NCBI GenBank assembly: GCA_028288305.1
Contig: JAQBOA010000096.1
Coordinates: 1 to 39,181, forward strand
Direction: 5' to 3'
DNA: 39,181 nucleotides
DNA from: Mucilaginibacter sp.
GTDB taxonomy: Bacteria > Bacteroidota > Bacteroidia > Sphingobacteriales > Sphingobacteriaceae
Part shown: positions 30,111 to 39,005 of the stretch, piece by piece
Layout: each line of letters opens with the position of its first letter
Position numbering within the stretch: position 1 is the stretch's first letter
Translations under genes and position numbers: made by a program
The notes under the pieces: generated by a model
What the model was told of the DNA's origin: nothing
The model's database searches: none
The model's input: the letters and a program-made list of their open reading frames with translations, nothing else

Positions 30111-32471
30111 TCATTTCAAATATACATAAGTAATCCCATCTCCGCCCCTGTCGGCATGTTCATCTTCCATGCGGTCAACCTGGTCATATTTTTTAAGATA
30201 TTGCCGTATCATTTTGCGTAATATTCCATCCCCTTTACCATGAATTATCTTTAAATTTCCGAAACCCATCATCAATGCCCGGTCAAATAACCTTTCAATA
30301 GCACCCAGGGCGTCTTCTGTTCGCATACCACGCACATCAATTTCGGGACTAAAACTTGCCATATCACTGGTATGACTGTTAAAACTCTTTCTTATTTCTT
30401 TTGGGACACTTAAACGTTCTACTTTTACAACCCTTCTCCTTTTAGCAACCGTCCGCAAGTCTCCAATGGCAATTACAACATTATCTTTTATAAGTTCCAT
30501 CACCTGGCCTGTAGTTTCGCTGTCAGTCAGTTTCACCCAGTCGCCTGGTTTTAGTTCATCTTCAACTTGTACAAGTTTAGGAGTTTCAGGCTTAACTGTA
30601 TTTTTTTGGAGTTCAACATTTAAGTTTTCACGAAGGCTGCGGGTTTTCTCTTTATCCGCATTACTGCTTTTTATTTCAGATATCGTATTCTCTACCAGTT
30701 TATTAGCATTAATAATAATATTTTTTGCCTGCTCTTTAGCATCTTTTATCAGTGCCTTTTTATTTTCTTCGAGGTAGTTTTTTAGCTTTTCATTTTCAGC
30801 AAGCAGCTCATTAACTTGTTTTTGCTGTTTCTCCAGTTTTATTTTTGTGTCGAAAATCTCCTTTTTTTCGCGCTCGAGGTCAACCAATAAGGTATCGACT
30901 CTTTTTTGGCCTGCGCTAACTTTGTTTTTTGCCAGGTTGAGCACATTTTGCGGAAGACCAATTTTTTGAGCTATCTCAAACGCATAAGAACTGCCGGGCT
31001 TGCCAACTTCGAGCATATAAAGAGGCTTCATTTCAACATTGTTAAACAGCATAGAAGCATTTTCGATCCCTTCTGTATGGCTGGCAAAAATTTTAAGGTT
31101 CGAATAATGAGTGGTCACCATTCCTTTTACCTTTTTATGATTTAAAGATTCCAATACCGCTTCAGCAATCGGACCGCCAAATTGCGGATCGGTTCCGGTA
31201 CCAAACTCATCAATTAATATTAATGTTTTCCCATTAGCCTGTTCAACAAACTCTTTCATTTTTGAAAGATGCGCGCTGTAAGTACTAAGGTCACTTTCAA
31301 TCGACTGATCATCGCCAATATCAACAAATAATTGTTTAAAAACGCCAACCACACTTGCTTCAGATGCTGAAATTAATAAACCGGCCTGTACCATCATTTG
31401 TAATAAACCCACGGTTTTCATACAAACGGATTTACCTCCCGCATTAGGCCCCGAAACTACGATGATCCGTATGCCCTCATCAATCTGAACATTTAAAGGC
31501 ACAACTGTTTTTTTCTCCTTTTTAAAATTTAAAAGCAAAAGCGGGTGCCGGGCGTTTATTAGTTTAACCTTTGCCTCGTTTTCTAATTGCGGCATTTCAC
31601 CTTCAATATCAATAGCAAAAAGCGCCTTGGCCCTAACAAAATCAAGTTTAGTTAATAGAGAATGGTAAGACAACAGAAGAGGAACATAAGGCCGTAAATC
31701 ATCAGTTAAGGCTGTTAATATTTTAACAATTTCTCGTCTGCGTTCAAATTCAAGGTCACGTATACGGTTGTTTAATGTAAAAACTTCTTCCGGCTCCATG
31801 TAAACCGTTTGACCCGATGACGATTCATCATGAATAAAGCCTTTTAATTTACGTTTATTTTCAGCTAATAATGGAATACATAAACGTCCATCGCGGACGG
31901 TTAATGATCCATCAGCGGTCCAGCCATTTGCAGTTGCACTTTTAAATATCTGGTCTATTTTTTTTCTTGCTTCTTGTTCTGCCTTTGATATGCCCGATGT
32001 GAGTTCTGACAATTCGCGCGAAGCATTTGGCCTTATTTTCCCTTTTTGATCAATTACAAGATCTATTTTTTTTAGAATGGCTTTTTCTATAGCCAAATGT
32101 TCAAATAAAGCTTCCAGGTTGGGGTACTGCCCTTCCCGTTCGTTAAAATATCCAATTACAGCAAATACTGTAGTTAACGATGCCTGTACCTGGTAAAATT
32201 CTTCTTCGCTTAAAAAGGCGCCTTCAATTCTTGCTTTATTTGCCAGGGATTTAATGTCAAAAAAATGATGAATAGGTAAGGCAGCGTCATTCTCCAATAT
32301 GTTTTTAAATTCATTGGCCTGGTATAAAAACTTACGGATATGATCGTAATTATTCATTACCTGTATCTTATCCACCATTTGGCGACCCATCTCACTCAGG
32401 CAATGTGCTTTTATCAATTCCTTTACCTCAGTAAAACCCAGTTTATCAGCACTATTTTTTGGGTAAAGCAT
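30111..32471 (-). CDS. mutS2: MutS2 family endonuclease/ribosome-rescue ATPase
   Basis: A 786-aa protein. The MutS-like core and clamp regions (about 20-330) include DGRLCIPLLAENKRKLKGFIHDESSSGQT. Walker A GPNAGGKS is at 341-348, then LFVDIGDDQSIESDLSTYSAHL and LILIDEFGTGTDP (Walker B). A Lys/Glu-rich coiled coil (about 520-620) follows, and the C-terminal Smr nuclease domain (712-786) has DVRGMRTEDAL and IIHGKGDGILR. MutS2 suppresses recombination and, in Bacillus, acts on collided ribosomes. The length is normal. It overlaps the end of the upstream lipoprotein gene by 20 nt. Confidence 0.95.
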   Translation of the reverse strand: MLYPKNSADKLGFTEVKELIKAHCLSEMGRQMVDKIQVMNNYDHIRKFLYQANEFKNILENDAALPIHHFFDIKSLANKARIEGAFLSEEEFYQVQASLTTVFAVIGYFNEREGQYPNLEALFEHLAIEKAILKKIDLVIDQKGKIRPNASRELSELTSGISKAEQEARKKIDQIFKSATANGWTADGSLTVRDGRLCIPLLAENKRKLKGFIHDESSSGQTVYMEPEEVFTLNNRIRDLEFERRREIVKILTALTDDLRPYVPLLLSYHSLLTKLDFVRAKALFAIDIEGEMPQLENEAKVKLINARHPLLLLNFKKEKKTVVPLNVQIDEGIRIIVVSGPNAGGKSVCMKTVGLLQMMVQAGLLISASEASVVGVFKQLFVDIGDDQSIESDLSTYSAHLSKMKEFVEQANGKTLILIDEFGTGTDPQFGGPIAEAVLESLNHKKVKGMVTTHYSNLKIFASHTEGIENASMLFNNVEMKPLYMLEVGKPGSSYAFEIAQKIGLPQNVLNLAKNKVSAGQKRVDTLLVDLEREKKEIFDTKIKLEKQQKQVNELLAENEKLKNYLEENKKALIKDAKEQAKNIIINANKLVENTISEIKSSNADKEKTRSLRENLNVELQKNTVKPETPKLVQVEDELKPGDWVKLTDSETTGQVMELIKDNVVIAIGDLRTVAKRRRVVKVERLSVPKEIRKSFNSHTSDMASFSPEIDVRGMRTEDALGAIERLFDRALMMGFGNLKIIHGKGDGILRKMIRQYLKKYDQVDRMEDEHADRGGDGITYVYLK

Positions 32472-32829
32472 TTATTTGTTTTAGTTGTATTTTATTGAGA
32501 GAATCGGTTTTTCGTTGAAGATTTTTAAGTATCTGGTTATATATGGCTTCCATTTCAGCAGGCTGGGTCGAATAATATTTAAAGCTTTTTTTAAATTGCA
32601 CCGAATCGGTACTATATTTTTTAAATAATGCCAAATACGTGCCCATCCCATATTTGTATAAGCTATCCGGCTCTTGCTTTAAACGGTACATCCTGCCGTC
32701 AGCAATATGGATGTCTGTTAACAAACTGATCATCCGGTCATGGTTTATGATTCCATCTTCGGGTTTATTTCCTTTACAGGATAATAAAAAAAGAGATACT
32801 GAAAAAAACAAGGTGATATATTTACGCAT
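32452..32829 (-). CDS. DUF4296 lipoprotein
   Basis: A 125-aa protein from ATG 32829-32827; the longer frame has 10 extra residues. The signal ends in a lipobox LFLLSC (Cys18), then HDRMISLLTDIHIADGRMYRLKQ, YGMGTYLALFKKYSTDSVQFKKSFKYYSTQPAEMEAIYNQIL, which is the DUF4296 pattern. This small envelope lipoprotein has unknown function. The stop lies 20 nt inside mutS2, so the two are translated as a unit. Confidence 0.85.
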   Translation of the reverse strand: MRKYITLFFSVSLFLLSCKGNKPEDGIINHDRMISLLTDIHIADGRMYRLKQEPDSLYKYGMGTYLALFKKYSTDSVQFKKSFKYYSTQPAEMEAIYNQILKNLQRKTDSLNKIQLKQINALPKK

Positions 32830-32871
32830 TCTGTAATTTAGCGGCCTGTAATTATGCAAAATTAAGGATAA

Positions 32872-33561
32872 ATGAGCATTGCCGATAATATTAAACGCTT
32901 AAAAAAAGAAACTGATCCAATAAAGGTAACATTATTAGCAGTTTCAAAAACAAAACCTGTTGAAGAGGTGCGAGAAGCCTATGATGCCGGGCAACGTTTA
33001 TTTGGTGAAAATATGGTGCAGGAACTGGTTGAAAAACAGGAACATTTACCAAAAGATATTCAATGGCACATTATTGGCCATCTGCAAACTAATAAGGTAA
33101 AATATATTGCGCCATTTATAAGCATGATACAATCTGTTGATAGCCTAAAACTATTGCAGGAAATTAATAAGCATGCTGAAAAAAATAATCGTGTAATTGA
33201 TTACCTGTTGCAGATTTATATCGCCGATGAAGAAACCAAATTCGGGCTTGGCTTTGACGAAGCAATTGAATTGCTGCGATCAGAAGAATTGGCTACTTTA
33301 AAGCATATACGCATCAGGGGCTTGATGGGCATTGCTACCAATACGGAAAATGAAAAGCAAATAAAGGATGAGTTTTATGAGCTGAAAACTTTTTTTGATG
33401 GTATAAAACAAAGCTATTTCCGAAAAGATAAAACCTTTGATACCCTTTCCATGGGCATGTCATCAGATTATAAATTAGCCATTGAACAGGGCAGTAACAT
33501 GGTTCGTTTGGGCAGCACCATATTTGGCAGCCGGGTTATTAAACACTGGAAGAATAATTGA
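32872..33561 (+). CDS. YggS/PROSC-type PLP homeostasis protein
   Basis: A 229-aa single-domain PLP protein (alanine racemase-like barrel). The PLP lysine is K26 in LLAVSKTKP. GQRLFGENMVQELVEK, IQWHIIGHLQTNKVKY, GLMGIATNT and LSMGMSSDYKLAIEQGSNMVRLGSTIFG are the standard motifs. It balances cellular PLP rather than acting as a racemase. It is divergent from the DUF4296/mutS2 unit with only 42 nt between starts, so both promoters must share that space. Confidence 0.93.
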   Translation: MSIADNIKRLKKETDPIKVTLLAVSKTKPVEEVREAYDAGQRLFGENMVQELVEKQEHLPKDIQWHIIGHLQTNKVKYIAPFISMIQSVDSLKLLQEINKHAEKNNRVIDYLLQIYIADEETKFGLGFDEAIELLRSEELATLKHIRIRGLMGIATNTENEKQIKDEFYELKTFFDGIKQSYFRKDKTFDTLSMGMSSDYKLAIEQGSNMVRLGSTIFGSRVIKHWKNN

Positions 33562-33631
33562 TTTTTATTTCGGATTTTCGATTTCGGATTTATTTTGTTG
33601 AAGGAATTTTATATTGATAAAAAACAACCAA

Positions 33632-33664
33632 GGTCAATGACTTAATGACCAATGACTATTGACC
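33632..33664. repeat. Short word repeat GGTCAAT...ATTGACC
   Basis: GGTCAAT (33632-33638) and ATTGACC (33658-33664) flank further copies of the same word (AATGACCAATGAC). An apparent upstream ATG of the next gene (33652) lies within this repeat. Confidence 0.5.
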
Positions 33665-33672
33665 AACAAAAA

Positions 33673-34146
33673 ATGAACATAAATTTAAGAATAGCTAAAA
33701 AAGAAGATTGCCCGCGTTTGCTGGAGCTGGTACATGAGCTGGCGCATTTTGAAAAAGCGCCGGAAGAAGTTACAGTGACCTTAAAGGAATTTGAAGATGC
33801 AGGGTTTGGCGAAAAACCGGTTTGGAAAGCCTTTGTTGCTGAAGCAAACGGCTTAATAGTCGGTTTTGCATTATATTACATCCGTTATTCTACCTGGAAA
33901 GGCTGCCGCATGTACCTGGAAGACCTGATAATTACTGAAGCTATGCGTGGAAAAGGTATAGGTAAGTTATTATTTAAGCGGCTTATTGTTGAAGCAAAAG
34001 AATTGGGCTTTAGTGGTATGGTTTGGCAGGTATTGGACTGGAATGAACCTGCCATTAATTTCTATAAAAAGTATGAGGCCAGTATTGATGCCGGTTGGTT
34101 AAATGCATCGTTATCTAAAGAACAGCTATTGAAAATTGAACTATGA
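33673..34146 (+). CDS. GNAT acetyltransferase, diamine acetyltransferase-like
   Basis: A 157-aa protein from ATG 33673; an in-frame ATG at 33652 falls in repeat DNA and is rejected. LRIAKKEDCPRLLELVHELAHFEKAPEEV, the middle VGFALYYIRYSTWKGCRMYLEDLIITEAMRGKGIG (acetyl-CoA loop RGKGIG) and LDWNEPAINFYKKY are typical of spermidine/spermine N1-acetyltransferase (SSAT)-like enzymes. Likely substrates are polyamines or thialysine; exact choice unknown. It is followed after 20 nt by the aspartate kinase gene and is probably cotranscribed. Confidence 0.88.
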   Translation: MNINLRIAKKEDCPRLLELVHELAHFEKAPEEVTVTLKEFEDAGFGEKPVWKAFVAEANGLIVGFALYYIRYSTWKGCRMYLEDLIITEAMRGKGIGKLLFKRLIVEAKELGFSGMVWQVLDWNEPAINFYKKYEASIDAGWLNASLSKEQLLKIEL

Positions 34147-34166
34147 TTTTAAATACCTTTTAAATA

Positions 34167-35426
34167 ATGCTTGTTTTTAAATTTGGAGGGGCGTCTGTAA
34201 AAGATGCTAATGGCCTGGTTAACCTGGCTAATGTGGTAAAAAGGTATGAGGGTAGTCAGTTGTTGATTGTGGTTTCGGCAATGGGTAAAACTACCAACGC
34301 GCTCGAAAAACTTACAAAGGCCTATGTTAACCATGAAGATGACAGGGATGTTATTTTTGAGGATATAAAAAAATATCATTACGCTATAATTGAGCAGCTT
34401 TTTGAACCTTCGCATTCCATATTTGATGAAGTTGCCAATACTTTTGTTGAGATTGACTGGATTATTGAAGATGAGCCACAGGATGATTACAATTTTATTT
34501 ATGATCAGATCGTATCCATTGGTGAACTGGTTTCAACCCGGATAGTGAATGCTTACCTGAATAAAACTGGAGTAAAAAGTCACTGGCTGGATGTACGCGG
34601 ATATATCCACACGGATAATACTTATCGTGAAGGTGTAGTTCAATGGGATAAAACCAGCACAAGCATCAACCAGGATATTCCAGGGTTTTTACAAAAAGGA
34701 ATTGTGGTTACTCAAGGATTTTTAGGCGGCACATCTGAAAACTTTACCACCACTTTAGGACGGGAAGGTTCAGATTATACCGCTTCTATATTTGCCTCCT
34801 GTTTGGGTGCTGAATCGGTAACTACATGGAAAGATGTTCCCGGTATACTAAATGCTGATCCTAAATTTTTTTCAGATACCATTAAGTTTGATGAACTCTC
34901 CTATACGGAAGCCATTGAAATGACTTATTATGGAGCCAGCGTTATTCATCCCAAAACTATTAAGCCGCTTCAAAATGCCAAAATACCATTACTGGTTAAA
35001 CCTTTTAGTCATCCTGATGCACCAGGAACCATAATAAAAGAAGATGGCGTTAATCTATTTGTAAAGCCGATCATTATCCTTAAACAAAACCAGTTATTAT
35101 TATCTATATCAGCAAAAGATTATTCTTTTATCTCTGAAAATCATTTAAGTGAAATTTTTGCGTTGTTTGCAAAAAACCAGGTTAAAATAAACATGATGCA
35201 AACATCTGCTCTTAGTTTTACAGTTTGCCTTGATCTTTATGAGGAGCGTTTTAAAAAGCTTTTACATGAGTTGGGCCAAAATTTTAAAGCTAAATATAAT
35301 GAAAATCTTAGCTTAATTACGTTAAGACATTACTCATCTGCTTCACTAAAAGAGTTAACGGATGGCAAAACTATACTACTGGAGCAGATTAGCAGGAATA
35401 CTGTGCAATTAGTGGTAAAAATGTAA
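34167..35426 (+). CDS. Aspartate kinase (monofunctional)
   Basis: A 419-aa amino-acid kinase that makes aspartyl phosphate for lysine, threonine and methionine synthesis. The opening LVFKFGGASVKDANG carries the kinase motif (Ala replaces the usual Thr in FGGTSV). SIGELVSTRIVNAYL, TQGFLGGTSENFTTTLGREGSDYTA and SYTEAIEMTYYGASVIHPKT follow. The C-terminal part (about 300-410) has ACT-like regulatory repeats (LLSISAKDYSFISENHLSEIF; INMMQTSALSFTVCLD), so feedback regulation is likely. No homoserine dehydrogenase is fused. Confidence 0.93.
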   Translation: MLVFKFGGASVKDANGLVNLANVVKRYEGSQLLIVVSAMGKTTNALEKLTKAYVNHEDDRDVIFEDIKKYHYAIIEQLFEPSHSIFDEVANTFVEIDWIIEDEPQDDYNFIYDQIVSIGELVSTRIVNAYLNKTGVKSHWLDVRGYIHTDNTYREGVVQWDKTSTSINQDIPGFLQKGIVVTQGFLGGTSENFTTTLGREGSDYTASIFASCLGAESVTTWKDVPGILNADPKFFSDTIKFDELSYTEAIEMTYYGASVIHPKTIKPLQNAKIPLLVKPFSHPDAPGTIIKEDGVNLFVKPIIILKQNQLLLSISAKDYSFISENHLSEIFALFAKNQVKINMMQTSALSFTVCLDLYEERFKKLLHELGQNFKAKYNENLSLITLRHYSSASLKELTDGKTILLEQISRNTVQLVVKM

Positions 35427-35467
35427 AAAAATGTTAAACTCATTCATATCGCAAAAATTTAAATCCT

Positions 35468-35489
35468 AATGGGCTATATTTAGCCCGTT
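35468..35489. promoter_or_regulatory. Small hairpin GGGCTA-TATT-TAGCCC
   Basis: GGGCTA (35471-35476) and TAGCCC (35481-35486) form a 6-bp stem, extended by three weaker pairs, between the aspartate kinase gene and the gene at 35510. It has no T tract. It could be a weak terminator or leader structure. Confidence 0.35.
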
Positions 35490-35509
35490 ACAGCCGATTA
35501 AGCTACACC

Positions 35510-38242
35510 ATGAAATTAATAAAAGTCCTCTTTGCACAATTATTATTTGTTATTGCTTTTTATTTACCAGGATTTGCACAAAATGATCTTTCCGTTTTAA
35601 ACAAGATCATGACTAAAACGGCCAAAGTTTATAATGACATTCCCATCGAAAAAGTTTATCTTCATTTTGATAAACCTTATTATGCTGTAGGCGATACCAT
35701 TTGGTTAAAAGCTTACTTAACTATTGATTATCACAAACCATCTCCTTTAAGTAAAATTGTTTACGTCAATATTTTAGGTCCGCGCGATTCGCTGGTACAG
35801 TCATTAAAATTGCAGATTAAAAATGGTGTCGCATGGGGTAATATAACTCTTTCACCATATTCCTATAAAAAAGGAAATTATCGTGTTGTTGGTTATACTA
35901 ATTGGATGAATAATAATGGGCCGGCCTATTTTTTTAATAAAAATATAACCATTGGCGATGTTATAAATAATAATACAATATCTACACAAATTTCTTTGAA
36001 AAGTACAGTCGTTAATAAGTTCCCCAAAATTTCAGCAGGAATATCTTATAAAGATGACGACGGTAAACCTTATATAAGTAAAAAAGTAAGCTGGTCAGTG
36101 ATTAAAGACGACGAAGCTATTATAAAAGGAAAAGGGGAAACAGATAAAAATGGCTTTATAGATATAAGCTTTGTAAATAACAAAAAGTATAATTTAGATT
36201 CTGTAAGCATTGTTACAGTTATTGATAATGGGAACCGGAAACAAATAAGCAGTTCGTTTCCATTAAAGTCAGTCGCTAAGCCAAATGATATGCAATTTTT
36301 TCCTGAGGGAGGAGAGTTATTAGTTGGTGTACGCTCCAAGATAGCTTTTAAAGCTATAAAGCCGGACGGTTTGGGTATTGATGTAAAAGGAACGATTACC
36401 GATAACAATAATAACGTGGTAACCGAATTCTCTTCTTCGCATTTAGGAATGGGCTTTTTTTTATTAACACCTGAAGATGGTAAAACTTATACAGCGAAGG
36501 TAACTTTTGCGGATGGGTCAACAGCTGTACCTGACCTACCCAAAATACAAACGGGCGGTATAAATTTAGGTATTGACAATATTGACCCCGATGTTTTAAA
36601 ATTGAAATTACAGGCCGATGTTCCTTTTTTTCAGGCTTACAAGGACAAAACTTTTTTTATTTTGGCAAAATCTGATGGTATTATATTTTACGCTGCCAAA
36701 ATGCCGTTAGTAAGCCAGGTTTATAATGCAAATATACCAAAAAGCAAATTTCCGACCGGCATTGTACAGGTCACGCTTTTCTCACCAGATGGCGATCCGT
36801 TAAGTGAACGCGTTGCATTTATACAGCATAACGACCAATTAAATCTAACTATCAACAGTGATCATCCATCCTATGCCACCCGGCAAAGAGTCAAATTGAA
36901 TATTTTAGCTAAAAACAATGATCAGCCCGCCGAAGGAAATTTTTCCATAGCAGTAGTTGACGATTCAAAAGTTCCATATGATGAAAATGCAGAAACTACT
37001 ATATTAACCTACCTGCTGTTAACTTCTGATATAAAGGGCTATATTGAAAAGCCTAATTATTATTTTAATCATCCTGATGAAAAAGTAATGGCAGATCTTG
37101 ATGTTTTGATGCAAACACAGGGTTACCGCCGTTTTTCTTATGACGGAATTTTAAATGATAAATATCCCCAGGTATATTTTGCTCCTGAGCAGGGGATTAA
37201 CATAACCGGTACACTCAGGGCTTCAAATGGTATACCTGTTTATAAGGGCAATGTTCATTTAAGTATTCGTGATAAAAATCATTATGAAAACGCAATTACG
37301 GATGCGGAAGGCCACTTTAGATTTTCGAATCTTGTATTTTTGGATTCAGCGCAAGTAGTTATAAGTGCGCGTGATAATTCCAGGGCAAGCGACCTTGTAC
37401 TTACAGTTGACGGAGAACATTCGCAAGCAATACCGGTAAATTATAATGTGCCGGATGCAACACTGAATATAGACAGCGCCCTTAATCCTTATTTAAAGAA
37501 CAGTAAGATCCAATTCAACAATACACATGTCTTAAAGGAAGTAATAATTAAGGATACAAAAATAGTAAAAACAGCCAGCCATTTGGACTATGGCACTTTA
37601 TCAAGCCTAAGTTATCAGCCGGATCATCTTATTAATGGTAGCCAATTAAAAGATTGTAATTCAGTTTTAGAATGCCTTAAAGCCCTCGCCATGGGAATGA
37701 CTTTTGATAATGAAAATTTTTATGTTTTTTCTGATTATAGCAGGGGGAAAAAAATACCTGCCCAGGTTTTTATTAAAGGAATGCCAGTGGATGTAAATTA
37801 CCTGGCCACTTTGGATGCAAATAATATAGAATCTGTGGAGATATTTTTAAAAGATGACCTGGGACTTGTAAACAGTGCTTATAGCAGTAACGGAGCTATA
37901 GTTGTCAATTTGAAAAAAGCACCGGAAGCCACAAAAATAAGCTACCGGGAACTGAAGGATCTTCTTCCTAAAAGAAACGAAGTGACTTTTATGCCAAAAG
38001 GATATGCAGCAATAAAATCATTTTATTTACCACGATACAACGGTCCCAGGGAAGCACAAACAAATCCAACTGACATACGAAGCACAATTTATTGGAACCC
38101 GAATATAATAACTGATAAAACAGGAACTGCATTATTAGAGTATTTTAATGCTGATGGGAAAGGAACATATCGTGCTATAATTGAGGGCATAGATAAAGAC
38201 GGGAATATTGGCCGGCAGGTGTACAGGTATACCGTAAAATAA
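35510..38242 (+). CDS. Large exported MG2/TonB-plug-like protein
   Basis: A 910-aa protein with signal peptide 1-23 (ending GFAQ). The N-terminal MG2-like region (about 40-150) has EKVYLHFDKPYYAVGDTIWLKAYL. Further beta domains follow, including FFPEGGELLVGVRSKIAFKA. A carboxypeptidase regulatory-like unit (about 560-640) contains NITGTLRASNGIPVYKGNVHLSI, and a plug-like segment near 700-800 has VFIKGMPVDVNYLATLDANNIESVEIF. The architecture (MG2, CarboxypepD_reg, plug, no barrel) is common in Bacteroidota surface proteins of unknown role. It is probably periplasmic or outer-membrane associated. The gene begins 84 nt after the aspartate kinase gene. Confidence 0.8.
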   Translation: MKLIKVLFAQLLFVIAFYLPGFAQNDLSVLNKIMTKTAKVYNDIPIEKVYLHFDKPYYAVGDTIWLKAYLTIDYHKPSPLSKIVYVNILGPRDSLVQSLKLQIKNGVAWGNITLSPYSYKKGNYRVVGYTNWMNNNGPAYFFNKNITIGDVINNNTISTQISLKSTVVNKFPKISAGISYKDDDGKPYISKKVSWSVIKDDEAIIKGKGETDKNGFIDISFVNNKKYNLDSVSIVTVIDNGNRKQISSSFPLKSVAKPNDMQFFPEGGELLVGVRSKIAFKAIKPDGLGIDVKGTITDNNNNVVTEFSSSHLGMGFFLLTPEDGKTYTAKVTFADGSTAVPDLPKIQTGGINLGIDNIDPDVLKLKLQADVPFFQAYKDKTFFILAKSDGIIFYAAKMPLVSQVYNANIPKSKFPTGIVQVTLFSPDGDPLSERVAFIQHNDQLNLTINSDHPSYATRQRVKLNILAKNNDQPAEGNFSIAVVDDSKVPYDENAETTILTYLLLTSDIKGYIEKPNYYFNHPDEKVMADLDVLMQTQGYRRFSYDGILNDKYPQVYFAPEQGINITGTLRASNGIPVYKGNVHLSIRDKNHYENAITDAEGHFRFSNLVFLDSAQVVISARDNSRASDLVLTVDGEHSQAIPVNYNVPDATLNIDSALNPYLKNSKIQFNNTHVLKEVIIKDTKIVKTASHLDYGTLSSLSYQPDHLINGSQLKDCNSVLECLKALAMGMTFDNENFYVFSDYSRGKKIPAQVFIKGMPVDVNYLATLDANNIESVEIFLKDDLGLVNSAYSSNGAIVVNLKKAPEATKISYRELKDLLPKRNEVTFMPKGYAAIKSFYLPRYNGPREAQTNPTDIRSTIYWNPNIITDKTGTALLEYFNADGKGTYRAIIEGIDKDGNIGRQVYRYTVK

Positions 38243-38243
38243 T

Positions 38244-38450
38244 TTGTTGAAACGTTGGAAATTTGTTGAAACGTTGTAAGGTTGAAACGTTGTAAGGTTG
38301 ACTTCAAGATGGGATGCCGCGCCGGATTCGCCGATGACTGCGCTATAAAGAAAGATCAATATAATTTATGATCTTTTACAAAAAACAACTTTGCAACTTT
38401 ATAACTTTACAACATTCCAACATTTCAACGATTCAGCATTCCAACATAAA
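38244..38450. repeat. Long imperfect inverted repeat of GAAACGTTG words with 16-nt tandem copy
   Basis: The left words (TTGTTGAAACGTTGGAA) are roughly mirrored by the right words (ATTCCAACATTTCAACG). GAAACGTTGTAAGGTT is duplicated exactly in tandem (38268-38283, 38284-38299). The central 70 nt hold no gene. It accounts for the whole 213-nt gap. Confidence 0.65.
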
Positions 38451-38455
38451 AAACA

Positions 38456-38884
38456 ATGAATAAAATAACCCCATTCCACGTCGCTGTTCCTGTTTATGAC
38501 CTTGAAGAAGCCAGGAAATTTTACAGGGAGGTATTAGGATGCAGTGAAGGAAGAAGTTCGGATCAGTGGACAGATTTTAACCTTTATGGACATCAGTTTG
38601 TTATCCATTTAAAACCCCGTCCTGCAGAAGAAGCTAAACACCATTTTAATCCTGTTGATGGTCATGATGTTCCTGTACCACATTATGGTGTGGTTTTAGA
38701 ATGGGTTCAGTGGCACGATTTAGAAAAAAGGTTAAAAAGTAATAATATAAAATTTGTTATAGAGCCTTATATTCGCTTTAAGGGCCTGCCGGGCGAACAG
38801 GCAACCATGTTTTTTTTAGACCCATCTGGCAATGCGCTTGAATTTAAATCTTTTAAAGACATTGGTCAATTATTTGCTGTATGA
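38456..38884 (+). CDS. VOC family (glyoxalase-like) protein
   Basis: A 142-aa protein of two beta-alpha-beta-beta-beta units. The first is FHVAVPVYDLEEARKFYREVLGC with metal-ligand candidate His8, then FNLYGHQFVIHLKP. The second is VPHYGVVLEWVQWHDLEKRLKSNNIKF with His75-region ligands and TMFFLDPSGNALEFKSF with the C-terminal Glu. The family includes dioxygenases, glyoxalases and resistance proteins; function here is undetermined. It has no signal peptide. It is followed by a 121-nt gap before the partial gene at the edge. Confidence 0.88.
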   Translation: MNKITPFHVAVPVYDLEEARKFYREVLGCSEGRSSDQWTDFNLYGHQFVIHLKPRPAEEAKHHFNPVDGHDVPVPHYGVVLEWVQWHDLEKRLKSNNIKFVIEPYIRFKGLPGEQATMFFLDPSGNALEFKSFKDIGQLFAV

Positions 38885-39005
38885 CGGTATAATTTTTGTT
38901 TGTGATAAGTTCAACTTCTCAATCTTAATCACGAATTTAACAATTGCAAATATTTCGTAAGCAACGATTTATAATTACATGCGTATTGACTAAAAGGGGT
39001 ACTGT

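Noticed and set aside
30466..30777. 103-codon plus-strand frame opposite mutS2
   Set aside because: It is antisense to the mutS2 coiled-coil region and its hydrophobic composition is the complement of Lys/Glu codons.
38268..38299. CRISPR-like tandem repeat
   Set aside because: Only two 16-nt units without spacers; it belongs to a hairpin element.
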